NCBI RefSeq assembly: GCF_009711165.2
Contig: NZ_WMID02000060.1
Span: 1-10,604, forward strand
From: Flavobacterium sp. MC2016-06
Lineage (GTDB): Bacteria; Bacteroidota; Bacteroidia; Flavobacteriales; Flavobacteriaceae
DNA: 10,604 nucleotides
Direction of reading: 5' to 3'
Translations under genes and position numbers: made by a program
Notes under the pieces: model-generated
Database searches by the model: none
Told to the model about the DNA's origin: nothing
The model's input: only the letters and a program-made list of their open reading frames with translations
Shown here: in pieces, positions 6,280 through 10,604 of the stretch
Numbering within the stretch: position 1 is the first letter of the stretch
Layout: the number at the start of each line of letters is the position of its first letter

Positions 6280-7281
6280 TTATAATTTTGAAACCTCTTT
6301 TATGTACTCATGTACATCTGTAAAAACCGTTCCTAGAGCGGTTTTTATTTTTTGGTTAGCATACAAATTATTAGAATAAGATGCTTTTGCTGCAGCTTTT
6401 GTAATACTTCTTTTTTGAAAAAATAAAGTCGAGAAAATACCGTCGGCAATCCAAAGGAAATTCATTAATAATGGCTTAGCATGAATGCTTGGTCGTTTTA
6501 CTTTTAAAGTATCTGCAATTGTGTTTAAAATATCTTTAAAAACAATATTGTCTGCAATTAAAGTAAAGCGTTCGTTTTTGATCTCGCTTTTCATTAATTC
6601 AAGAGCAATTTTTACAACATCATTTACAGTAACAAATCCAGTACTTCCAAGTGTGTAAAACGAAAGTCCATTGGCGACTTTTGTATAAAACTCAGCACTT
6701 CCTTGATCACATTTCTTCGTTTTCGGAATTGGGCCTAAAATAACACCAGGGTTAATAATGATAACATCTAAACCTTCTTGAAGACCTCGCCAGACTTCCA
6801 TTTCGGCGCCATATTTAGAAATGGCATAATCGCTGTGTGGTTTTTCTGGATTCCAATCGGTCTCTTCGGTAATATAAGTTTCGTGCGGCGCAATATCTCC
6901 CAAAGCAGCAATTGAGCTCACAAAACAAAATTTCTTAACTCCTTTGGCAATAGAAAAATTGACCATATTTGCCGTTCCTTCAATGTTTGTTTTTCGAAGT
7001 TTTTCTTCGTCTTTACGGTCAAATGAGATTAAAGCAGCGCAATGGTAAACGTATTCGATATCAATAAAAACATTTTCTAGCGAGGGAACATCTAATATGT
7101 CAGCTTCAATCCAGTTGATTTTCTCAAACAAATCTGCTTTTTTGTATAATTCGAAAACAGTTTTTGTTTTCTCAATATTGTTTTTGCTGCGGTAAATTGC
7201 CCGAACGTTTTCTCCATTTTCAATTAAATGAAGTAATAAATGCGCACCTACTAAACCTGTTCCTCCAGTTACTAATACCAT
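6280..7281 (-). CDS. NAD(P)-dependent epimerase/dehydratase, extended SDR family
   Basis: A 333-residue extended short-chain dehydrogenase/reductase with an N-terminal Rossmann fold. It shows the nucleotide motif TGGTGLVG (5-12), the acidic D61-I-L-D64 patch, H80-C-A-A (family NAD-ring contact), S122-S123 and catalytic Y152-x-x-x-K156 in DYAISKYGAE. INPGVILGP (176-184) follows. These features resemble dihydroflavonol-reductase-like members; the substrate cannot be read from sequence. Upstream in-frame codons to 7323 come from a dispersed repeat, so ATG at 7281 (MVLVTGGTG) is chosen. A promoter with good -33 and -7 spacing lies just upstream, implying a nearly leaderless mRNA. Its stop is one base from that of DUF4296 on the other strand. 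Confidence 0.9.
   Translation of the reverse strand: MVLVTGGTGLVGAHLLLHLIENGENVRAIYRSKNNIEKTKTVFELYKKADLFEKINWIEADILDVPSLENVFIDIEYVYHCAALISFDRKDEEKLRKTNIEGTANMVNFSIAKGVKKFCFVSSIAALGDIAPHETYITEETDWNPEKPHSDYAISKYGAEMEVWRGLQEGLDVIIINPGVILGPIPKTKKCDQGSAEFYTKVANGLSFYTLGSTGFVTVNDVVKIALELMKSEIKNERFTLIADNIVFKDILNTIADTLKVKRPSIHAKPLLMNFLWIADGIFSTLFFQKRSITKAAAKASYSNNLYANQKIKTALGTVFTDVHEYIKEVSKL
6322..6355 (+). terminator. Terminator of the pyrC operon, inside the antisense epimerase gene
   Basis: AAAAACCGTTC (6322-6332) pairs with GAGCGGTTTTT (6336-6346) over 11 positions, with one G-U and a CTA loop. ATTTTTTGG follows. It begins 44 nt after the DUF4296 stop. On the minus strand the same bases encode residues K-T-A-L-G-T-V-F of the epimerase, so it is a coding-embedded antisense terminator. 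Confidence 0.8.
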
Positions 7282-7285
7282 TTTG

Positions 7286-7316
7286 TAAAGATAACTTTTT
7301 TGGTTTTTGCCGCAAA
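7286..7316 (-). promoter_or_regulatory. Promoter of the epimerase gene
   Basis: On the minus strand TTTG (7313-7316) is followed after exactly 19 bp by TATCTTTA (7286-7293), one base off TAnnTTTG. The predicted start is at about 7282, right at the ATG. The -33 TTTG is part of the CAAAGG repeat, so a dispersed repeat appears to supply half of this promoter. Confidence 0.6.
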
Positions 7317-7430
7317 GGCACAAAGGCGCAAAGTTTTTTAATTGTATTGAAATTTTTATTTTTTTTGAATTAACATTGAAATTATTTTGCTACTAAGACA
7401 CAAAGGCACAAAGTTTTTACTTGTATTGAT
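7301..7430. repeat. Two copies of a CAAAGG-type dispersed repeat, 80 bp apart
   Basis: 7301-7350 and 7381-7430 align at an offset of 80 bp. Both read as a T-run, TTTGC, several 8-bp CRCAAAGG units (CAAA at 7313, 7321, 7329; then 7401, 7409), AAGTTTTT and TTGTATTGA. The spacer between them is T-rich. The type is familiar to me as a flavobacterial intergenic repeat; from the sequence alone, the duplication and 8-bp periodicity are certain. It occupies most of the epimerase-tyrS intergenic space. Confidence 0.7.
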
Positions 7431-7440
7431 TTTTTTTCAA

Positions 7441-7520
7441 ATTGATATTTGCAATTGCAATTGATATTGAATTTGATATTTGTCATTGCCATTGAATTTG
7501 ATATTGCCATTGACATTGAT
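7441..7520. repeat. Degenerate hexanucleotide repeat with TTG every 6 bp
   Basis: TTG occurs at 7442, 7449, 7455, 7461, 7467, 7473, 7480, 7486, 7492, 7498, 7504, 7510 and 7516: thirteen times, spaced 6 bp apart with two 7-bp steps. Units are of the type ATTGAT, AATTGC, CCATTG, ACATTG. The tract abuts the tyrS -7 box. It is open in one frame, producing the spurious N-terminal extension of the tyrS frame. Confidence 0.8.
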
Positions 7521-7528
7521 TACATTTG
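7497..7528 (+). promoter_or_regulatory. Promoter of tyrS
   Basis: TTTG (7497-7500), the -33 element, is followed after 20 bp by TACATTTG (7521-7528), a perfect -7 box. The predicted start near 7532 leaves a leader of about 16 nt, with AGGA at 7541-7544 before the ATG at 7548. The -33 box is one of the phased TTGs of the hexamer tract. No T-box leader is possible in so short a UTR. Confidence 0.75.
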
Positions 7529-7547
7529 CGCAAATTATTTAGGAAAA

Positions 7548-8852
7548 ATGAAGAATCTAGTTGAAGAATTAAAATGGCGCGGGCTATATCATGATAGTAT
7601 GCCTGGAACGGAAGAACAATTGCTGAAAGAAGTTACTACAGCGTATATTGGTTTCGATCCTACGGCGGATTCGCTGCATATTGGAAGTATGGTTCAGATT
7701 ATTTTATTGGTTCATTTAAAGAATTTTGGACATCAGCCAATTGCTTTAGTTGGTGGTGCGACAGGAATGATTGGTGATCCTTCTGGGAAATCTGACGAAA
7801 GAAATTTACTTAACGAAGAAACTTTGGCTAAAAACGTGGCGGGCATAAAAAGTGTTTTGTCTCGTTTCTTAGACTTTAATTCTACAGATGCAAATGCTCC
7901 GGTTATGGTGAATAACTATGATTGGATGAAGGAATTCTCTTTTATTGATTTTGCGCGTGAAGTTGGAAAACGTATCACGGTAAATTATATGATGGCTAAA
8001 GATTCTGTAAAAAAGAGATTAAGCGGAGAAGGCGAAGGAATGTCTTTTACAGAGTTTACATACCAATTAATTCAAGGTTACGATTTTTATCATTTATATA
8101 AAAACAACAATTGTATTCTGCAAATGGGTGGTTCAGATCAGTGGGGAAATATTACTACTGGAACAGAATTAGTACGCAGAATGGGCGGCGAAAATTCAAA
8201 AGCTTTTGCATTAACTACGCCTTTAATTACCAAAGCTGATGGATCTAAATTCGGAAAATCTGAAGGTGGAAATGTTTGGCTGGATGCTGATAAAACTTCT
8301 GTGTATAAATTTTACCAATTTTGGGTAAACACAACAGATGTAGATGCTGAAAAATACATTAAAATCTTTACTTTCTTGGATAGAGAAATTATTGATGCTT
8401 TAATTGATGAGCACAAAACAGCTCCTCATTTGAGAGTTTTACAAAGGAAATTAGCAGAACAAATTACAATTTTTGTTCATGGAAAAGATGCGTTGGAAGA
8501 TGCAATTAAGAAATCTGAATTTGTTTTTTCTAATTTTACAATCGAAAGTCTAAAAGAAGAAGGAGAAGATTTCTTTTTGGATATTTTTTCTGAATTCGAC
8601 CAGCCGGTGATTAAAAAAGCAGATTTAGAAAATGGTTTAGATATTGTATTAGGATTATCTGATTTAACTAACGTTTTTCCATCTAGAGGAGAAGCTAGAA
8701 AAGCACTTTCAAGTAATGCGGTTTCTATAAACAAAGAAAAAGTTCAGGTTGAAACTTTACTAACTTTAAAAGATGTATTTTTTGATAAGTATATTTTAGT
8801 TCAGTTTGGTAAAAAGAAAAAATACTTCGTGATAAATGTAGAAAAGGATTAA
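7548..8852 (+). CDS. tyrS: Tyrosyl-tRNA synthetase
   Basis: A 434-residue class I aminoacyl-tRNA synthetase that charges tRNA-Tyr in the cytoplasm. The catalytic domain shows YIGFDPTADSLHIGS (33-47), with the HIGH-type H44-I-G-S47. GGATGMIGDPSGKSDER (69-85) and GGSDQWGNITTG (194-205) follow, then the KMSKS-type loop K234-F-G-K-S238. The KFGKS loop is the form normal for bacterial TyrS. The C-terminal S4-like RNA-binding domain begins near 370 (VFPSRGEARKALSSNAVSINKEKV). Length is as expected for the bacterial enzyme. The frame is open upstream to 7449 only because of the repeat tract; ATG 7548 follows AGGA and a good promoter. It is single-gene, with a strong hairpin terminator 57 nt past the stop. 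Confidence 0.97.
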   Translation: MKNLVEELKWRGLYHDSMPGTEEQLLKEVTTAYIGFDPTADSLHIGSMVQIILLVHLKNFGHQPIALVGGATGMIGDPSGKSDERNLLNEETLAKNVAGIKSVLSRFLDFNSTDANAPVMVNNYDWMKEFSFIDFAREVGKRITVNYMMAKDSVKKRLSGEGEGMSFTEFTYQLIQGYDFYHLYKNNNCILQMGGSDQWGNITTGTELVRRMGGENSKAFALTTPLITKADGSKFGKSEGGNVWLDADKTSVYKFYQFWVNTTDVDAEKYIKIFTFLDREIIDALIDEHKTAPHLRVLQRKLAEQITIFVHGKDALEDAIKKSEFVFSNFTIESLKEEGEDFFLDIFSEFDQPVIKKADLENGLDIVLGLSDLTNVFPSRGEARKALSSNAVSINKEKVQVETLLTLKDVFFDKYILVQFGKKKKYFVINVEKD

Positions 8853-8861
8853 GTAATTTGG

Positions 8862-8947
8862 TTATAAAACCATCAAATTACAACCACGAATATCAGAATT
8901 ATCAAAAGTCCCAATGTCTTGAAAAAGGTATTGGGATTTTTTTTTGG
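8862..8947 (-). pseudogene. Decayed 3'-end copy of the LuxE-like acyltransferase gene
   Basis: Read on the minus strand, this segment encodes FDNSDIRGCNLMVL followed by TAA, the same last 14 residues and stop as the complete acyltransferase gene that ends at 9335. Further in, the second frame gives KKNPNTFFKTLG against KKYPNNSFEVLG; a single missing base near 8908 separates the two. The 33 bp at 8875-8907 are identical to 9348-9380, including synonymous positions. Outside this core identity falls to roughly 70 percent. There is no start or upstream part, so it is a remnant of about 28 codons. Its stop lies 9 bp from the tyrS stop, the position the complete gene would be expected to occupy. 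Confidence 0.8.
8909..8945 (+). terminator. Terminator of tyrS, built from the acyltransferase remnant
   Basis: TCCCAATGTCTT (8909-8920) pairs with AAGGTATTGGGA (8925-8936) over all 12 positions with two G-U pairs and a GAAA tetraloop. Nine T follow (8937-8945). It is a strong intrinsic terminator lying within the remnant of an antisense coding sequence. Confidence 0.88.
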
Positions 8948-8962
8948 AAATGAAATTTTCAG

Positions 8963-8970
8963 TAAGTTTG
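8963..8970 (+). promoter_or_regulatory. -7 promoter box of the small membrane-protein gene
   Basis: TAAGTTTG is a perfect TAnnTTTG box. TTTG at 8943-8946, at the end of the tyrS terminator T-tract, could be the -33 element at 16 bp, slightly short. The predicted leader is about 20 nt before the ATG at 8994. Confidence 0.6.
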
Positions 8971-8993
8971 GAACTCAAAAAAAACAAATTTAA

Positions 8994-9338
8994 ATGTTCG
9001 GATTTTTATTTATTTACTGGATTTGGAAGGCTTTTAGTAATTTGGCTATTACGTATAAAAAAAACAAATGGAAATATTTCTTTTTTGGAATAGGATCTTA
9101 TTTATTTGTTCTATTTTTTAGCGCTATAATTTTTGTCTTTATCATGGGGATACTTAATGGCTTTGATGCGTTAGAAAGTAATGATTATGAAGGTAGAGAA
9201 TATGATTTACTTTTTACTGTTTTTGCAGTTTTGGGTTGCTACGGAACATATAAGTTTTTGGAGCATAAAGGACAAAAAGAAAAAGAATTGGAAGAAAAAG
9301 ACGAGATTGAAAATATTGGTTTAATGGAAGAAAATTAA
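8994..9338 (+). CDS. Small hypothetical membrane protein between duplicated ends
   Basis: A 114-residue protein I do not recognise. Residues 1-15 are hydrophobic/aromatic, 26-52 form a long hydrophobic segment (KYFFFGIGSYLFVLFFSAII onwards), and 71-88 form another. Between them is a short acidic loop (LESNDYEGREYD). The last 25 residues are highly charged and Lys/Glu-rich, probably a cytoplasmic helical tail. It has its own promoter-like box. Its stop overlaps the acyltransferase stop by four bases on opposite strands, and its terminator lies inside that gene. It sits exactly between the two copies of the acyltransferase 3' end, suggesting it arrived as an insertion. Function unknown. Confidence 0.7.
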   Translation: MFGFLFIYWIWKAFSNLAITYKKNKWKYFFFGIGSYLFVLFFSAIIFVFIMGILNGFDALESNDYEGREYDLLFTVFAVLGCYGTYKFLEHKGQKEKELEEKDEIENIGLMEEN

Positions 9339-10315
9339 AGTACCATTAAATTACAACCACGAATATCAGAATTATCAAAACGTCCCAATACCTCGAAAGA
9401 GTTGTTGGGATATTTTTTGCCCAAATCTTGCGTGGCAATAAAAGAGCACGAATTGATATTTGCCAAATCAATTACATTTATGCCGCCGGTTTTTCCATCG
9501 TTTACATACGTTAAAGCATCTTCTGGATCGCGAATTAAAATATTCATCCAGTTAGGACATTCAAAAATACCTTCACCAAGAGAATATGCTTGTCCTAAAA
9601 GTTCCGTCATTCCGTATTCTGAGTGAATAGACGAAACTCCAAATCCTTTGCAAAGCTGTTCGTGTAATTCTTCGCGAATCATTTCTTTGCGTTTTCCTTT
9701 CATTCCTCCAGTTTCCATAATAATGGTGTTTTGAAGATTGAAAGATTGTTTTTCGATTAAATCTAATAAAGCATACGTTACACCAATCAAGATTGTATTT
9801 TGTCCCGCTTCGTCTAATTCTAAAAGTTTCTGGGTAAGTTCTCCGTGGTTGTGTAAATAAAACCCACTTTCAGGCTGATTGGATAGTTTTATCAAGTCTT
9901 CAACCATGTAAATTAACGAAGAGCCTTCGCGTTCTAAATAAGACGGCAAAAGAGCTAAAACAACGTAATCTTCGATATTGCCGTAAAACTGAGAAAATCC
10001 TTTGCGATAACTTTCTTCATAAAGTGTAACATCGGTTACTAAATGTCGGCTCGTAATCATTCCTGTTGTTCCGCTGCTGGTAAAAGTTACTTCGGCAGGA
10101 TCTGTATTAGAAACAACCTCATGGCTTTTGAAAAACTGAATAGGTAAAAAAGGAATCTGCTGCAGTGACTTAACCTGTTGCGGATTTACATTTAAAAAAT
10201 CGCAGAAATCACGATATACTTTGTTATTCTCGTGCTGAAAACGAAACACTTTTAGTGCGATTTTCTCAAATTGTTTTTGACTCGAAATGGTAAAGATATC
10301 GTTGGCTGTGATCAA
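9335..10315 (-). CDS. LuxE/PaaK-like acyltransferase (adenylate-forming family)
   Basis: A 326-residue protein related to LuxE acyl-protein synthetase and phenylacetate-CoA ligase, predicted to bind ATP and activate or transfer an acyl group. Motifs are the phosphate-binding loop FTSSGTTG (78-85), METGGMKGKR (200-209), SEYGMTELLGQAY (232-244, the adenylate-binding Y-G-x-T-E), TQDLG (295-299) and the family C-terminus GRFDNSDIRGCNLM (311-324). Length fits LuxE-type proteins. The partners LuxC/LuxD are absent, so this is an orphan whose acyl substrate is unknown. The frame begins with TTG at 10315, with no upstream ATG. A perfect -7 box ends 14 bp before it, which supports TTG as the true start. 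The 3' end has a second, decayed copy downstream of tyrS. Confidence 0.88.
   Translation of the reverse strand: MITANDIFTISSQKQFEKIALKVFRFQHENNKVYRDFCDFLNVNPQQVKSLQQIPFLPIQFFKSHEVVSNTDPAEVTFTSSGTTGMITSRHLVTDVTLYEESYRKGFSQFYGNIEDYVVLALLPSYLEREGSSLIYMVEDLIKLSNQPESGFYLHNHGELTQKLLELDEAGQNTILIGVTYALLDLIEKQSFNLQNTIIMETGGMKGKRKEMIREELHEQLCKGFGVSSIHSEYGMTELLGQAYSLGEGIFECPNWMNILIRDPEDALTYVNDGKTGGINVIDLANINSCSFIATQDLGKKYPNNSFEVLGRFDNSDIRGCNLMVL
9383..9418 (+). terminator. Terminator of the small membrane-protein gene, inside the acyltransferase gene
   Basis: TCCCAATACCTC (9383-9394) and GAGTTGTTGGGA (9399-9410) pair at 11 of 12 positions around a GAAA loop, followed by TATTTTTT. It is the counterpart of the hairpin at 8909-8945. 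On the minus strand it encodes P-N-N-S-F-E-V-L-G of the intact acyltransferase. Confidence 0.7.
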
Positions 10316-10328
10316 AACTTTTTTTGTG

Positions 10329-10336
10329 CAAAGGTA
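10329..10336 (-). promoter_or_regulatory. -7 promoter box of the acyltransferase gene
   Basis: The minus strand reads TACCTTTG, a perfect TAnnTTTG box. The predicted transcription start is near 10325, about 10 nt before the TTG start codon. No in-frame ATG exists between the box and the TTG. No clear -33 TTG is found. Confidence 0.65.
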
Positions 10337-10356
10337 AGTAATATTGTAAATAGTTT

Positions 10357-10384
10357 ACAGATTTTACGAATTAAACAGATTTTA
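10357..10384. repeat. ACAGATTTTA direct repeat
   Basis: ACAGATTTTA occurs twice within 30 bp (10357-10366 and 10375-10384), separated by CGAATTAA. It resembles the 'cagattt' class of intergenic repeats, as at 11-32. Non-coding. Confidence 0.4.
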
Positions 10385-10446
10385 GCAGAAACGTTATTAT
10401 CTGGAATAAATTGAAGGTAAACATTCATAGTTTATCCGTATTTTTT

Positions 10447-10484
10447 GTCATGCTGAGGAACGAAGAATCTTCGTAAGGAATTCC
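10447..10484. repeat. GTCATGCTGAGGAACGAAG-type repeat fragment
   Basis: The block opens with GTCATGCTGAGGAACGAAG and contains the small palindromes CGAAGA-A-TCTTCG (10461-10473) and GGAATTCC (10477-10484). I recall GTCATnCTGAGGAACGAAG strings as dispersed intergenic repeats in many Bacteroidota. Only the palindromes are directly visible here. Confidence 0.5.
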
Positions 10485-10534
10485 GTTCCAATTGTCACTT
10501 AATCTTGTCATTTCTGTAAATGTTAGATATTTCG

Positions 10535-10567
10535 GTAACAAAATTTAACTTTAATAAATTTTGTTAC
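10535..10567 (+). promoter_or_regulatory. 13-bp-arm palindrome just before an ORF start (possible operator)
   Basis: GTAACAAAATTTA (10535-10547) and TAAATTTTGTTAC (10555-10567) are perfect reverse complements with a 7-nt spacer. The right arm includes AAATTTTG (10556-10563), one base off a -7 box, and ends one base before an ATG. There is no T-tract, so this looks like a dyad operator over a promoter rather than a terminator. Confidence 0.5.
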
Positions 10568-10568
10568 G

Positions 10569-10604
10569 ATGAGAAATAATAGCAAGGATTCGACATTAGA
10601 GAGA
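10569..10604 (+). CDS. Possible start of a gene truncated by the window end
   Basis: From ATG 10569 the frame is open to the last base and reads MRNNSKDSTLER. Twelve codons are too few to name a family. The polar, basic N-terminus beside a perfect dyad would suit a small autoregulated DNA-binding protein (for example TetR-like), but that is a guess from context only. Confidence 0.35.
   Translation, partial: MRNNSKDSTLER

Noticed and set aside
7164..7373. Plus-strand open frame of 69 codons
   Set aside because: It lies antisense to the N-terminal part of the epimerase and runs into the CAAAGG repeat; no promoter box or protein features.
7449..7547. N-terminal extension of TyrS (33 residues)
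   Set aside because: It is encoded by the hexamer repeat tract and covers the promoter; the conserved protein begins at ATG 7548 after AGGA.
7529..7547. T-box or other riboswitch in front of tyrS
   Set aside because: The predicted leader is about 16 nt, too short for any such element.
8477..8734. Minus-strand open frame of 85 codons
   Set aside because: It is entirely within tyrS on the other strand, low-complexity Ser/Lys-rich, with no promoter.
8862..9418. Insertion sequence
   Set aside because: There are no terminal inverted repeats or transposase; the flanking repeats are homologous gene ends, not target-site duplications of IS size.
9402..9626. Plus-strand open frame of 74 codons
   Set aside because: It is antisense to the conserved C-terminal part of the acyltransferase and begins inside a terminator hairpin.
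9335..10315. Bioluminescence (lux) operon
   Set aside because: The LuxE-like protein stands alone with no luxC, luxD, luxA or luxB nearby; LuxE-like orphans occur in non-luminous bacteria.

Overview
The window looks like chromosomal DNA of a Flavobacterium-type member of the Bacteroidota. It is AT-rich. Its start regions are A-rich rather than Shine-Dalgarno-like. Most transcription starts carry the Bacteroidota -7 box TAnnTTTG. The gene neighbourhood (DUF4271, hemD, dolichol-phosphate-mannose-type synthase, class I dihydroorotase, DUF4296 lipoprotein, epimerase, tyrS, LuxE-like acyltransferase) is typical of the family. I see no rRNA, tRNA, CRISPR array, transposase or phage gene.

Layout. 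1-281 is a repeat-rich leader with a 19-bp-arm palindrome and the promoter of a YugP-type zinc metallopeptidase (+). Its terminator hairpin is shared with a convergent minus-strand pair: an Lrp/AsnC regulator and a small membrane protein. 1839-2159 has no gene; it holds the lrp promoter, an 87-bp near-duplicate repeat with CCATGG palindromes, and the hemD terminator. Next is a minus-strand operon, DUF4271 membrane protein then hemD (uroporphyrinogen-III synthase). It is divergent from a plus-strand operon: polyprenol-phosphate mannosyltransferase, pyrC, DUF4296 lipoprotein. That operon converges, one base apart, with a minus-strand extended-SDR epimerase. The spacer 7282-7547 holds an 80-bp-period repeat and a hexamer-phased TTG tract leading into the tyrS promoter. 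After tyrS come a small membrane-protein gene (+) and a convergent LuxE/PaaK-like acyltransferase (-). The right end has dispersed repeat fragments and a 13-bp-arm palindrome against the start of an ORF that runs off the window.

The genes are mostly housekeeping: haem precursor synthesis (hemD), pyrimidine synthesis (pyrC), tyrosyl-tRNA charging (tyrS), lipid-linked mannose donor synthesis (the glycosyltransferase), and regulation (Lrp). I do not see a defence or biosynthetic system.

The most unusual structure is at 8862-9418. The last ~28 codons of the acyltransferase gene, including its stop codon, are present a second time as a decayed fragment just downstream of tyrS. The two copies are 473 bp apart, share a 33-bp identical core, and bracket a small membrane-protein gene. 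Each copy carries a GAAA-capped hairpin plus T-tract that reads as an intrinsic terminator for the plus-strand gene before it. This looks like insertion of a small gene cassette that duplicated the 3' end and terminator of its target gene. A second terminator embedded in the antisense 3' end of a convergent gene lies at 6322-6355.
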